Shown piece after piece: positions 10,271 to 21,240 of a stretch of DNA of 64,000 nucleotides. The translations under genes and the position numbers were made by a program. Below the pieces are notes generated by a model. It worked only from the letters and a program-made list of their open reading frames with translations. It searched no databases and was not told the DNA's origin. Source of the DNA: Lepidostoma basale (lineage: Eukaryota > Arthropoda > Insecta > Trichoptera > Lepidostomatidae). Location of the stretch: assembly GCA_022606425.2 (NCBI GenBank), contig JAHDVF020001320.1:620001-684000 (forward strand). The letters are read 5' to 3'. Numbering within the stretch: position 1 is the first letter of the stretch; every line of letters starts with the position of its first letter.

Positions 10271-10775
10271 TCCAATGGAGTTCTAGTGCCAACCCTCATG
10301 TATGGAAGTGAAACTTGGAGCTGGCAAAAGAAGGAAGAAAGTAGGATAAACGTCGTAGAAATGAGATCACTATGAAGAATGTGCGGGAAAACGTTATATG
10401 ATAGAATACCGAACAATGAAATAAGAAAGAAATGTAAGGCATATGACTGCATCGTGGATAAAATTAAAAAAGGATCCCTAAGATGGTTTGGACTTATTAA
10501 ATGAATGGATGAGAGTAGAATGCTTAAAAAGTTGTACACAAGCAGCGTGAGTGGAAAAAGAAGCCGAGGACGACCGAAGAAAACATGACATGACCAAATT
10601 GATTAATTACTAAAAGGCAGCCACATTCGAAGTCGGAATAATCGACGTGCGTGCATGGTACGATGTATGAATGTAGAGGAAGCCCGAGAAGTATACCAGG
10701 ACAGAGCATTGTGGCGATCCATCCTCTCTGCCTACCTACCGGAGAAATGTCGTGATGGTTAGCTAGTTAGTTACA
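10271..10775 (+). mobile_element. RTE-c copy
   Basis: Begins at SNGVLVPTLMYGSETWSW and runs to the GTTA tail. Contains RRGRPKKT-like and NRRACMVRCMN-like segments, with stops in place of Arg and Trp codons. Confidence 0.8.
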
Positions 10776-11154
10776 TTTTTTTCCAGTTAATTCCAAAAAG
10801 CATACACGTATTCATACGTAAATTTCGTAAAATGATCAGCATAAAACTTTACAGGATATTCTTTAAATAGTATTATTTTCCAAAATATCCTGGTTGTCTC
10901 ATTAAAACTCACGGGCCGCGAATTGGAATATGAATCCCGAGTGACGGGTTCGATGACATTTCCACAATGGATATAATTCGGCATGAGGATGCTGGAAAGT
11001 GCTTAGGGAAATCATAATGAAATGGGTAATATTCACATACTCGCACACATTACCATTGTTGACTGTGGGCACATATTGTCCTGAGCCGAAACCTAAAATG
11101 ATATCAATATCTAATTAATTCCGGCTGCCTTACGAGGACTCATACTCTACAAAA
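10776..11154. other. Unassigned sequence
   Basis: No element recognised. The minus frame 10787-10984 is open for 65 codons without a recognisable motif. Confidence 0.4.
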
Positions 11155-11425
11155 CTAAATAACCATCACGCCGTTTCCCCGGAGAAGTAAGCAGAGAGGA
11201 TGGACGGCCATACTGCTCTATCCTGACATACCTCTCGAGCTTCCTCTACTTTCATACATCGTGTAAGCACGCACGTAGATTTCTCCTACTCCTTACGTGA
11301 CCGATATTTAATATTAGATTAATTTAATAGTACAACGTTTTCCTTAGCCTTCCTCTATTTTTGGCTTCGTTCACATCGTTTACATTTACCTTTTCACCAT
11401 TCTATCTACACTCATTCTTTCAATG
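11155..11425 (-). mobile_element. RTE-a fragment
   Basis: 3' end with tail region followed by the CMTR and RGRPRKT segments, then a jump to an RTE-c copy. Confidence 0.7.
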
Positions 11426-11786
11426 TCTTATGCACGCTCGTCGATTTTTTCGACTTCGAATGTGGCCGCCTTTCAATAATCAATATTTGAATAATTTGGT
11501 TATCCACGCTTTGCTTGGTCTTCCATGGCTTCTTATTTCACTCCCACTGCTTGTATACAACATTTTAACCAAACCATCTCAGGAATCATTTTTTAATTTG
11601 ACTTGTAATACAATCATCTGCCTTTCATTTCTTCCTTATTTCTTCGTTCGGTATTCTAATATATATTGTTTTCCTACACATTCTTCTCAGTGATCTCATT
11701 TCTACGGCATTTTACTACTTTCATCATTTTTTGTCAGCTCCAAGCTTCACTTCCATACATATTGATTGGCACTAGCACTCTACAAT
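11426..11786 (-). mobile_element. RTE-c fragment abutting RTE-a
   Basis: Minus-strand match to 6760-7150, from the RACM region to LMYGSEAW. The direct RTE-a to RTE-c junction suggests a template switch or a nested insertion. Confidence 0.65.
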
Positions 11787-12289
11787 ATATGTATTATCTC
11801 CACTCTACAACATATGTATAATGTATTGTATATGTATGTACATGTAATCTAAAAAGTATCCGAAATCAGAGCATATAACCTTGGTAGCATAAGCCTCTCA
11901 TGTAAGTGTCGGATTAAAATGTTTAAATTACACATGCCTCCAGAAATTGAGAAATTTCTCCGGTTTGCGGGCCCGAATTTGTCTAAAATTTAATCTCCCC
12001 GTTTGTATCACCGAGCGTGTCTCGTGGCGCTTTATCACACGAGAAGGTGGCTCGGGACGAGGAATCGCTTCTTTCCTTTAATGCACCTCGCTTACCCCTG
12101 ATGATCGTTAGATTCCTAATGAACCTCCGTTCAATATTACTTCCCTGTACTTTGATCGTTTGAAGAATATAACCTTTAATGGGACAAAGAAAATGTGATA
12201 TCTTGATTATTTCTTAATTAAAATGGCATTGTTAAATTGCTATTATATCATATTTCGTTTGGAGAATTTTAAGCACTATCCACTCTTTT
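11787..12289. other. Unassigned sequence
   Basis: AT-rich TATG-repeat patch to 11870, then a moderately GC-rich block (11940-12140) with no recognised element. Confidence 0.4.
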
Positions 12290-12410
12290 ATTAAAGTTTA
12301 TATTAAATTTTAACACAATAAAAATATATACAATCATACATATTTCGGATGTGACCACCTCCATCTTCAGGTGTTAATACAGGGTTATTGGTTATTGAAT
12401 AAATTCCTCC
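12290..12410 (-). repeat. Family F half-element
   Basis: Single minus-strand core (12339-12370): CTGAAGA, T, GGAGG-start hairpin, then GAAAT in place of GAAAC. Flanks match 27340 and 48262. Confidence 0.55.
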
Positions 12411-12714
12411 TAGGAGGTTGTAGTGTAGGTTATTTCGATGAATTATGTCATGTAAGGTATAATGTAAAAGTGAACCATGAAAATTGTCTAATTAAATTAA
12501 GTAACTAAATGTTACTTCAACTATCTATAATGACAATGCACACAAAGGCGCATTCTTTTTCATAATTCGGTTTTTAGCTAATTACTTGTTAAAATAGCCT
12601 TAATTTGATTTATCGCAATGATAATTCGCTTAAATCACGATTCAAAATCGCTTGTGTATAAAAAATATATTATACAAATTGTTAAAATTTTCATAAAAAT
12701 TGTGTTAACAATTA
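12411..12714. other. Unassigned AT-rich sequence
   Basis: No feature recognised. Confidence 0.4.
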
Positions 12715-13003
12715 CCTAATTAACCATCCCCGAAAGCGTATGCAGAAAAAAATAAACACTTCAGTCAACGATGTAAATGGAACCAGAATTAGAGAAATAC
12801 CGAGTAAAACGTGGCACGATCAAACAAATCAAATATCGAATTTCGGCCACTCGAGGGGTCGGAGAAATCGACATTCGTGCATGACACGATGTATAAATGA
12901 AGTGTAATCGAGAGAAGCATGTCAGGACAGAACAGTGTGACAGTCCAATATTTTTGCCTACCCCTCCAAAGAGACGGCGTGATGGTTAGTTAGTTAGTTA
13001 GTA
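12715..13003 (+). mobile_element. RTE-a 3' ends in opposite orientations
   Basis: A ~48-bp minus-strand 3' scrap (12715-12762) is joined to a plus-strand 3' end (12765-13003) with VNDVNGTRIREI, HSRGRRNRHSC and the GTTA tail. Such junctions arise by 5' inversion during target-primed insertion. Confidence 0.65.
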
Positions 13004-13734
13004 ATACTAAAAAGTGATCGTTTGGACGGAATAATATTTTTAAGAATTTATATTTCTTATATAATTTTCCGAAAAGATCCGAAATACTTTAGTTTTTGGG
13101 TTCTTAATAATTACCATATATCTTCTTCTTTTGGTGCCGTATCAGGTGCTCTTGATCAATGCTTTCTCGTCACATTGATTTCCTGGGAAGTAATACTGGA
13201 GTAGTTTCCCGTTGTCCATCTTCTTCTTCTCCTTCTTATTATTAAAGTGTGTATATTACAATAACTTTAAAAGGAAAATCGCGTCGAAATAAAACAAAAT
13301 ATTTTTACCTCTTCGTTGGAGAACCAAACAAAACGCCACCTCACAAAATCAAATTATCGATTGTCGCCCATATTTGGCACCGAATTTTGTAGCCTTAGAG
13401 ATATTATAATACAATGTGTACACACATACTGTTGAAAGTATGTTCGCATAGACCGAGGTGCCCTGAACTTAGTAAATTAGTTATTCACTCGTGGTATTAA
13501 GAAAATCCCTTGTACGAACAGTTTTTATTTACCAACGAAAAATAACCTCTTTCTGACAGCACTGAAACTCGAAACCATGCAGTGTTTAAAACCAATTAAG
13601 TTACCAAGATATCGTTTTTATTTTTTCATTATATTAATTTAATATAATGAGTAATATGTCAGACACCAATTTTTTGTTTTGAATTATTAATTACTCACTT
13701 TTAATAAAGTGAGAAAATTCGACGCTTTTTAACT
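13004..13734. other. Unassigned sequence
   Basis: A block at 13150-13220 ('tcctgggaagtaat', 'tttcccgttg') resembles 51325-51360 and may be a low-copy repeat. Otherwise nothing recognised. Confidence 0.4.
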
Positions 13735-13840
13735 AACTAACTAACTAACTAACCATGATGGTTAGTTAGTTAATTAGGGAGACGCGGTGTGATGGGTTGC
13801 GAACCTCATCGCTACCAATAGGCATCTCCCGCGTCATCTT
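13735..13840 (-). mobile_element. SINE2 fragment with palindromic tail
   Basis: (CTAA)n runs straight into (GTTA)n around 'ccatgatgg', then the SINE2 body ('gacgcggtgtgatgggttg', 'aataggcatctcccgcg'). Confidence 0.65.
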
Positions 13841-14029
13841 CTTATTTGTTTGCTTTCAATTTGTGCTATGGATTCACATTTGATTTAATATAATCACACT
13901 TTGTATTTTCAAAACACATTATTTAACTTTTCGTTTTAAAATTTTGTGCATCGAAAAACGTTGTCACAACCAAAGCATGTCTGCAAAAAGTTATTTAAAA
14001 TATTGTAAAAATACTAAGTGTAATATAGT

Positions 14030-14230
14030 AAATTAATATGAATGAAAAAGACTGTTTGCTTGAAAATTTATTATATTTCATGATAATGACATTTTTTGCC
14101 ATGCTAAAGCATTATCAAATGTGTCATTTCCATAAAATTCAGTAAAACTTCAGTTTTCATTAGTACATATTACTTATTTAATATGAAGTTTTACGTCATT
14201 GTTCAACAAGCAATAAATCATTATATTTTT
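14030..14230. repeat. Family E element with one core
   Basis: Inverted arms ('ttcatgataatgac', 'aaaacttcagttttcatt') around a minus-strand core at 14088-14118; the second core is deleted. The right end 'caatgacgtaaaactt' inverted is the usual family E terminus. Confidence 0.6.
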
Positions 14231-14459
14231 TTCAAATACAATTGTATAATATTGGTTTCATGGTGGCAAGGAACCAATATAAAACTATTTATGAAAAAGT
14301 TACTTATAAAAATAGAACAGCGTTGTGAGCATTGTTATGCCGAACCTTTACTGTACCTGAAACTAGAAGTGTCGTAACATAAACAAACGCGTATTCTTGC
14401 TAACAGTTGATTCCGCAAAATGAAATGAAAATACGCAAAAGAATGTAAAGACCCCCAAG

Positions 14460-14760
14460 ACAAGTGAACTGTGTTCCACCGCCGTGCGGGGCCCCTAAGC
14501 CAATAGCGCACATGCTCCTAGACTATTGCGGAGACAATTTGGCACAGCTGAAAGTAATGGCTCATGTTTTCCCGCCAATGTAGACGGCGCGGGAGAAGGC
14601 GGGAGAGAGGCAGCGCCGAGGGGAGACGCTGACGACATAAAAAGAACTGAGAAGCTTTCCAAATGACGTATCACCAGAGGCCGCGTGCCCAATTACTTTG
14701 CATTTTACCTTTATTTAAACCGAGTCGAAGCTCGAGAACGCGCCGCTAACACTTGCAGAT
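14460..14760. other. GC-rich island, no element recognised
   Basis: CpG-containing block (for example 'gacggcgcgggagaaggcgg') inside AT-rich DNA. The minus frame 14692-14495 is open for 65 codons (MGTRPLVIRHLESF, ALGAASLPPSPAPS-like) but lacks motifs. It could be an old exon, promoter or an unknown element. Confidence 0.3.
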
Positions 14761-14989
14761 TTATGCCAATTTAAAAATCCAACCTCTGTAAGATCTGGAT
14801 GTCCTTTAGTAGAAAGGTTTTTTTTACAAGTCGACAAAAAGGGTTACACCATTTTAACGTGAAATATGTGTACTCAAATTAGTAATGTGTTCATAGCTCA
14901 TTTGTTGTAACTAACAAAATGAAATATATGAGTTTATTTTTCAAATGCACACAAAATACAAGCTATTATAGTATTAACTTTACTTTAAA

Positions 14990-15270
14990 TAAAATAAAAC
15001 TTCTAGAAAACGGACGTTTTGTTCGTATTGATAATAACATTTATATATTTTTAAACATTGGAAAATACTTAATTATAAGTATTTTGGGATCTTGGGAAAT
15101 TCGTGTAGCTAGTCTTTCTGGACGGACATTTCGAAGATCGTTGCAGTCTTTATCTTCACCACCCTGAAGATGGAGACTGCAACGATCCTCGAAACGTCAA
15201 AATACATATTATTATCAACCGTGAAAATCAATACAATGTTGATTCAAAAAAATATTTTAGGTATGTTTTT
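14990..15270. repeat. Family G foldback element
   Basis: Two inverted cores face each other around 15150: a degraded minus copy (15124-15158, GAAATGTC) and a plus copy at 15164-15198. Flanking arm 'cttctagaaaacggacgtttt' is shared with family E. Confidence 0.6.
15164..15198 (+). ncRNA. Hammerhead-like motif, family G
   Basis: CTGAAGA, then GAG-loop-CTC, GAAA, the minimal self-complementary ACGT and C. Stem II is only three pairs with a large loop, so this is the weakest of the clean cores. Confidence 0.35.
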
Positions 15271-15279
15271 AAACAAGTT

Positions 15280-15480
15280 TTTATTAACGAAAAAGACCAC
15301 AACAAAATACAGGATTAAAAAAAAGTTAAGAACACTACAACTTTTTTTTACCACTTTTTTTGTTTTATTAAATCAGCAGGTTTCGCTCCCGCTGGAGCTT
15401 CATTAGGGCTACAACAGATTGCAAATTGACTGATTTGTTTCGTTTCTTTAGTAACCCTGATTCGTAATCATGGCAGTTTT
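15280..15480 (-). repeat. Family C element, mutated core
   Basis: Minus core near 15376-15408: CTAATGA (G5 changed), A, GCTCC-AGCG-GGAGC hairpin, GAAACC. Stem II is intact, five pairs. Confidence 0.55.
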
Positions 15481-15847
15481 ATAATCCTATAATATAATTA
15501 ATAAAATTCTATATCTTCTCATACAGAGAGCAATCATTTATGTTTTTAATCTTAAAACAACAAATGAAAATATCTTTCTCTACACGGAGTTTATTGATCT
15601 CGCCTAGTGCCCACAGAAACAGAGCGTAGGTAGGTGCCGTACTAGCCACCCTCGCGTGAAGGAAATAAATTAGCCCCAACCCTTTATTTAAGTCGATAAT
15701 CTACTATTTTGAATAACTTTATAATATTTTGACACAAACCCGTCCTGTATTATTGCCCGCAATGATTATCATAAGATTTCCTTAAAATTAGAATAAAAAA
15801 ACATTAATGCATTATGATATGTAAACTCCAATATGTCTAAAGAGAAA
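15481..15847. other. Unassigned sequence
   Basis: No feature recognised. Confidence 0.4.
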
Positions 15848-15849
15848 AG

Positions 15850-16300
15850 TGTATAATTCATGCATACTGCCGGTGATGACTTATGGGATGGAAACTATGA
15901 CCCTTACCAAGAGAAATGTAGAGAGATTAAGAGTCACGCAGCGTTCCATGGAATGACATGCTCGGCGTCAGTCTCCGAGATAAAATCAGAAATGAGGAGA
16001 TTAGACGCCGAACAAAAATAACGGACATCATGGAACGACTAGCGAGACTGAAGTGGCAATGGGCGGGTCATGTGGCGAGACAGAGTGAGGATAGATGGAC
16101 CCAGAAAATAATAAGGTGGAGACCATGGGAGAATAGGAGAAACGTCGACAGGCCGCAAAAAAGGTGGGCCGACGACTTTGCTGCCGTGGGGGGGGGAAAT
16201 GTGGCTACGGCTGCAGGAGATAGAGACGAATGGAAGGGAAGGGAAGAGGCCTATGTCCAGCAGTGAACCGATAAAGGCTGACGAAGAAGAAGAAGAAGAT
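15850..16300 (+). mobile_element. GAA-family RT C-terminal fragment
   Basis: Open 102-codon frame at 15958-16266: RDKIRNEEIRRRTKITDIM, RLKWQWAGHVARQSEDRWTQ and RPQKRWADDF. It ends 'cctatgtccagcagtgaac' and a (GAA)n tail, the normal 3' end of this lineage. Confidence 0.85.
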
Positions 16301-16309
16301 ATGTATTCA

Positions 16310-16860
16310 TCATCATAGGCCTCCCTTCCCGACTTCTACAACTCTCTATCTCTTGCCGCTCTGTGCCATTGACCTCCTGCCACTCTCTCGGTGTCATCGG
16401 ACCATCTAGCTTGTGGTTTGTCAGGATTTCTATGGCCGATTCTCGGTCGCCACTCCAGGGTGCGTCTTGTCCACCGATCATCCGTTCTCCTCGCTATATG
16501 GCCGGCCCTATTCCAGTTCAATAAGGCTATTTTTCTCGCTACGTTCGCAACTTTGGTCCTTTCTCTGATCTATTCATTTCGTGTCCTGTCTCGCAGACTG
16601 CTGTTAAACAACCTACTCTCAATTACCCGCTGGGTCACTTGGAGATTCTGTATTGTGCTTCTTGAACGTAACTGTTTTCAGCCCGTATGTCAGTAGGTAG
16701 TGGGAGGATTGAGGAATTGCAAATATATTTTTCTTCAGGTGGTTCGCGAATCTTTTGGACTTAAGGATATTGGACCGTTTACCGAAAATAGCCCATGCAA
16801 GACCCCGCCTTCGTTCGATCTCGGCTTCTTGGTTGTCTCCGTTAAGCTTGACATTTTATG
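16310..16860 (-). mobile_element. Second GAA-family fragment, tail-to-tail with the first
   Basis: Minus strand: NWNRAGHIARRTDDRWTRR, LEWRPRIGHRNPDKP and RWSDDTERVAG; further upstream degraded connection-domain sequence to 16860. Convergent with 15850-16300 over a shared GAA tail. Confidence 0.8.
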
Positions 16861-16959
16861 AACCAGATATTTATAATATACATTTTAAGATATTATTATA
16901 ATATATTCATGATATATCTCAAATACAACCTATCAGCTATGCATGGTTGTTGATGGTTG

Positions 16960-17075
16960 TGGTTTTTATTTTGTAAAATTCTCTTATAAAATATACAATG
17001 AAAATGCGTTTGCTCTATTGGTTTTACACAATTTTTTAACAAATTTGTTTCGCCCTGCGGGGGCATTCTCAAACT
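16960..17075 (-). repeat. Family H repeat
   Basis: Single minus-strand core plus flanks containing 'attttgtaaaattctc'. Only copy in the window. Confidence 0.5.
17038..17072 (-). ncRNA. Hammerhead-like motif, family H (U3/A8 variant)
   Basis: Minus strand: TTGAGAA, extra T, GCCC-loop-GGGC hairpin, GAAA, a ten-base self-complementary ACAAATTTGT, then T. Stem II is four G-C pairs. U3 and A8 replace C3 and G8, as in family E. Confidence 0.45.
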
Positions 17076-17109
17076 AAACCTAATCGCCGAACAGTGCTTA
17101 AATGTTATC

Positions 17110-17430
17110 AACAGTATAATAAAAGATCAAAAGGATGGTTTAGATACATGGAAAGAATGATAAAGAAAATATACGTAATTGACGTTAACAGAATTTAAAA
17201 TAGAGGAAGACCAAGGAAACGTGGCACGATCTCTACGGGATATTTTTAATAATTTTAAAGGTTGGTGTCATGTTAGAAGTCGGAAGAATCAACGTGCGTG
17301 TATGACTCGCTGTATGAATGTGGAGAAAGCTAGAGAGGTGTGCCAGAATAGAGTAGTGTGGCAGTCCACTCTCTCTGCCTACCCCTGCGGAGAAACGGCG
17401 TGATGGTTTGTTGTTGTTGTTGTTGTTGTT
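17110..17430 (+). mobile_element. RTE-b 3' fragment
   Basis: RWFRYMERMIKKIYV-like codons, RGRPRKRGTI and RRACMTRCMNVEKAREVCQN-like segments, ending SAYPCGETA, stop and (GTT)n. The ORF ends essentially at the tail, typical of RTE. Confidence 0.82.
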
Positions 17431-18119
17431 ATTCAATAAATCGACATAAATTGACTTCATGAGCGAAAAAATCCGTACTTTAAAGGCGTACGTATACTTT
17501 TATCAATTATGTTTTATCTTATAAACGTTTCAAATATTATCTCATAAATTCAAATATTTAATTTACTAAAAAAATATATTTTATCCGAATCTTTTGACAC
17601 TTCAAAACCTCCACCTCTTATAACGTAATACGAAATATATTCCGCACTAATACACATAATTAGAATTTTGTATCCAGAACATGTAAATAACTTCACAAAA
17701 TTCAAGTTGGTTAAACAAATATGATGTTGATTGATACGCTCTTGAATTAGGTTTGTTAGGTTGAAATTTAATGTGTGTCTAATCTATAATTAAGATCGGG
17801 CCGCCTGTATACACACAAAAGTTTTATTTAACTTCTCCATCTGTGCAGAAGATAAAATTCATCTCCGTCAATCATGAAATTGCGCTAAAACTCGTTAATT
17901 TTGTAAAAAAAATTGCAAAGCCACCCCAAATTAAATTCCCAAGGATAATGACAGACGGAACGATTGTAATGAATGATTAGTTATTTAGCTAGTAATCGTA
18001 TATATAATTAAACGACCATGACGACAACAGTATAAAGTAAATATTCAAAATAATGAATGCGTCATTGTTGTTCTGAATCCTAAGCTAAAGCGAAAATAAC
18101 GTTTAACATATTGTAGTTA
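17431..18119. other. Unassigned AT-rich sequence
   Basis: No ORF or repeat recognised. Confidence 0.4.
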
Positions 18120-18310
18120 AATAATGGATAATTAATTTGAATGAAAACGTCTGTTTTATAGAAGTTTTATTATAATTTACGGGAATGACAAGTTTTGCCT
18201 TTCTAAAGCAATATCAAATACCTTAGAAAAACGAATCATGTTATTCCCATAAATTATAATATACTATAACTTCTAGAATATTGACGTTTTCATTTGTATT
18301 AATTAACATC
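18120..18310. repeat. Family E foldback element
   Basis: Inverted arms from 18135 ('gaatgaaaacgtctg') to 18296 ('gacgttttcatttg'). Minus core 18187-18217 keeps U3 and A8 but has A9 changed; the plus core near 18218-18245 is degraded. Confidence 0.65.
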
Positions 18311-18315
18311 TTTTT

Positions 18316-18834
18316 CAAAACTAACGAACTAACTAACCATCACGCCGTCTTCCCGAAGGGTTAGCAGAGAGAATGAACTGCCACACGTTTCTTTTCTGAC
18401 ACATTTCTCTTGCTTCCTCAACATTCATACATCGTGTCATGCACGCGCGTCGATTTCTCTGACTCCTCACATGGCCGACATTCAATATTTGATTTATTTG
18501 ATCGTGCCACGTTTTCCTCGGCCTTCCTCTATTTCTTGTTCCATTTACATCATTAACATATAACATTTTTACCATTCTTTCTTCATACATTCTTTCCATA
18601 TGTCCAAACCATCTTAATGATCCTTACATTATTTTGTTTATAACATCATCATTCGCACCGCGTTCACTTCTTATATTTTCATTCGACACTCTATCATACA
18701 CAGAGTATCCACACATTCGTCTAAGAGATTTCATTTCTACTGCATTTATTCTACTTTTATCCTTTTTTGTCAGTTCCATGCTTCGCTTCCATACATAAGC
18801 GTCGGTAGAAGAATACCATTGTGGAACCATTATG
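18316..18834 (-). mobile_element. RTE-a copy
   Basis: GTTA tail at 18316-18330. Minus frame 18599-18333: MERMYEERMVKMLYVNDVNG, RGRPRKTWHDQINQILNVGH, RACMTRCMNVEEAREMC and SANPSGRRRDG. Upstream frame carries DESRINAVEM-like and RRMCGYSVYDRVSNENIRSE codons. Nearly identical in sequence to the copy at 21690-22602. Confidence 0.85.
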
Positions 18835-19165
18835 CAATGCAATATAGAGGAGTCTGGTGGTGTCCATTCTTTGTTCATGACCGTACCAGTCCCTTTTTCG
18901 CTGTCTGCTCCATCTTATAATATCCTCTATCTCTCTTATTCTGGTGTTTCTCAAGCGATCTCTTCGAGGGCCTTGCCTGCTAGCATCCTCAGTGTGTACA
19001 TCTCGGAGGTCCTCAAAAGTTGTTTGGTCTTTACTGTGTCTGCCTTTGCTTCGACGCCATATGTTATTATTGGTCTTACGCATCTCACTAAATGGCCATG
19101 TCTTTGTTTTTCCATATTGTGGATTTTAGAGCGCCAAAGATTGCAGCTGCCTTGTTTCAATAGGT
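18835..19165 (-). mobile_element. GAA-family fragment fused to RTE-a
   Basis: Minus strand: RNTRIREIEDIIRWSRQRKR, DWYGHEQRMDTTRLLYIALHN and, upstream in another frame, VRPIITYGVEAKADTVKTKQ. Its 3' end is missing; it is joined directly to the 5' end of the RTE-a copy. Confidence 0.8.
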
Positions 19166-19180
19166 AAAGTTTTTTTTTAT

Positions 19181-19365
19181 TAATAACAACAACAACGACA
19201 AACTATCACGCCGTTTCACAGAAAGGATAGGCAGGGAGATGGGACCGCCACTTGATACACCTCTCTAGCTTCCTCGATTCTTCGTCGTTGATTCTTCCTA
19301 CGTTGAAAATGGACGATCAGCTTTTCCTCGGTCTTCCTCGACTATGTAATCCATTCACATTCAAA
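19181..19365 (-). mobile_element. RTE-b 3' fragment
   Basis: (GTT)n tail at 19181 and the 3' region with several deletions. Confidence 0.6.
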
Positions 19366-19496
19366 AGCAGTTAACAACTTCAATAAACTGAACGAATTCG
19401 TTAGTCTTCAAAACTTTTATTTATTTCCCCCGAAAGGGTTTTCGTGTCCCTTCTTATTTTCATGGGAGAATAATCGAGTGAACGGGAAGTGGGATA

Positions 19497-19697
19497 TTTT
19501 TTTTTTTTTTTTTTTTTTTAAAAAGACTAATACCAAGGATTTAAATCAATGATATTAGAATTTATTATTACAATCTTCAATGTGAGCAGAAAATAGCTCA
19601 TTATTATGAAGAAGGAATCTGGTCGTGCCCAGGCTTGAACCCAAGTCCCCTGGATCAGGAGCCAAGCGTTCTATCCCCTAGACCACCACCCGATTAT
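19497..19697 (-). mobile_element. SINE1 copy
   Basis: A poly-T run at 19497-19520 is the 3' tail. The body and a tRNA-like head follow ('gtggtggtctaggggatag' on the minus strand, B-box-like 'gggttcaagcctggg'). Confidence 0.8.
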
Positions 19698-19964
19698 TAA
19701 AACTGACAAAAGGTTGGGCAGTTCAATGTTTAGTTATACCGATGTTGCGGTTATTAACGACATGACACTTTCACAACATAACCGAGTGCGACATTTTCCA
19801 TGAATACATTATTCAAAGTGTGTAACCTGCATTCGATGGTTTCAAACAATTCGCAATAAATTACGTTTTGGGAATTTACACTCATGAGAACACCAAATGT
19901 AGAAAGAACATTGTTTAAACTCCAAAACTAAATAATAAAAAACTGATTTATAATAACTCGTAAG
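19698..19964. other. Unassigned sequence
   Basis: No feature recognised. Confidence 0.4.
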
Positions 19965-20255
19965 ATCGATTACTGGAAAAACTCTCCGAGATCAAGTCCG
20001 CAACGTAGACATAAGAAAAACTTGCGAAATAGAGGATATCCTTCAGTGGAGTAGATCCAGAAGAAGATACTGGAGGAACCATGTAGCCCGAATGGATGGT
20101 GACAGACTTGCATATACAGCCGCTTATGAAATCCCCTCCGGACAATGCCCACCTGGAAGACCGCCTAAGAGATGGAGGGACAGCTGGATCTCATCATCCG
20201 ACGAGATATGATTTCTGTATCACAGATCGTCAGATCTATTAAAAGAAGAAGGTTT
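19965..20255 (+). mobile_element. GAA-family RT fragment
   Basis: GKTLRDQVRNVDIRKTCEIE, DILQWSRSRRRYWRNHVARM, CPPGRPPKRWRDSW then stop and 'aaaagaagaagg'. The frame is clean for about 80 codons. Confidence 0.8.
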
Positions 20256-20394
20256 AACTCCAAGATTGGAGATAACTCTAAAAATTCATAATTCCAATTT
20301 TAAATTGCTATTCACCTTTTTATTCCGTTGCTAACCTAGTTAAAAACACTTGTTCCAGAAGTATTCGATCCTAAACACGTTTCAGGAGCAGAAT

Positions 20395-20552
20395 AATAAA
20401 ATCTTCTTCTTCTTCTTCCTTGTTGTAGACCTATGTGATCTTTTCTCCAGAGTGTTGCTCCTCCTGTGAGGTAGACTCCTAGCTGTCCTTCCATCTTTTA
20501 GGAGGTCTTCCATGAGGACGAGTCCCATGAGGCTGATTAAGCAATGCAATAT
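20395..20552 (-). mobile_element. GAA-family 3' fragment
   Basis: (TTC)n start and the same block as 33889-34050. Confidence 0.7.
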
Positions 20553-20651
20553 ATAATTAAATGTAAGAAAAAGAAAAATATGTTCTTCTATATACGCCAT
20601 ACTTTGTATTGTCATGATGGTTTATTTCTATTTTACTTTTTTACGTATTAT

Positions 20652-20678
20652 GACATGTTTCGGACAAACATCTGTCAG
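20652..20678 (-). ncRNA. Hammerhead-like motif, family B, inserted base in core
   Basis: Minus strand: CTGACAGA (one base longer than CTGANGA), GTCC side of the hairpin, GAAA, ACATGT, C. Stem I looks good: AT/AT next to the core, then TTTAC with GTAAA after an internal loop. Confidence 0.4.
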
Positions 20679-20729
20679 ATCATGTAAACAACAACAATTT
20701 TATAATATTTTTATAAATATGTATCTTTA

Positions 20730-20760
20730 CTGAAGAAGGACTGTTTGTCCGAAACATGTC
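20730..20760 (+). ncRNA. Hammerhead-like motif, family B
   Basis: CTGAAGA, extra A, GGAC-TGTTT-GTCC hairpin, GAAA, ACATGT, C. All fixed core bases are kept; stem I is weak in this copy. Confidence 0.55.
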
Positions 20761-20924
20761 AATATAATTTTTTTTTTCATAAAATTGTTGTATATAAAGT
20801 GTATAAAAAAGAAAAATATTTCTCTATAGATCTTCTTCTCAATATATCCTTCCCCAGTTTTGTCGATTTTTTTATATGAATAATTAATTTTCTTAATATT
20901 TCATGTACTATACTCAAGAAGAAC

Positions 20925-21240
20925 AGAGGCTACACGTGGCTGTGCAAATGAGCATATCAGAGGAAGCTTAAAAGTCGCCTTCATAGCGGAAAATGTTAGG
21001 GAATGTCGTCTGCGGTGGTACGGCCATGTGAGCAAGCGGGACGATGAATACATCGTTCACAAGGCCCTGTAAATCTGGAAGATGGAAGAAGATGACCGGG
21101 TTGGCCTTCAACATGGATGTCCACAGTTAGGAACGACCTGAAGGCGCTGGGACTACACAGCTAGATGACCCAGGATCGCGAATCATATTAGGAAAGGCGA
21201 CTACAAATAATGGGAAATGGCTAGGCGAATGAAGAAAAAG
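20925..21240 (+). mobile_element. RT fragment of a third RTE-like lineage
   Basis: RGSLKVAFIAENVRECRLRW, YGHVSKRDDEYIVHKAL, then frame-shifted RWDYTA and IRKGDYK*WEMARR, ending 'aagaaaaagg'. Stops and frameshifts throughout. Confidence 0.72.

Larger units (their letters stand above)
20570..20815. repeat. Family B foldback element
   Basis: Arms ('atacttt...tataaatac', 'caacaacaattttat' / 'ataaaattgttg') hold a minus core at 20652-20678 and a plus core at 20730-20760. Confidence 0.7.
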
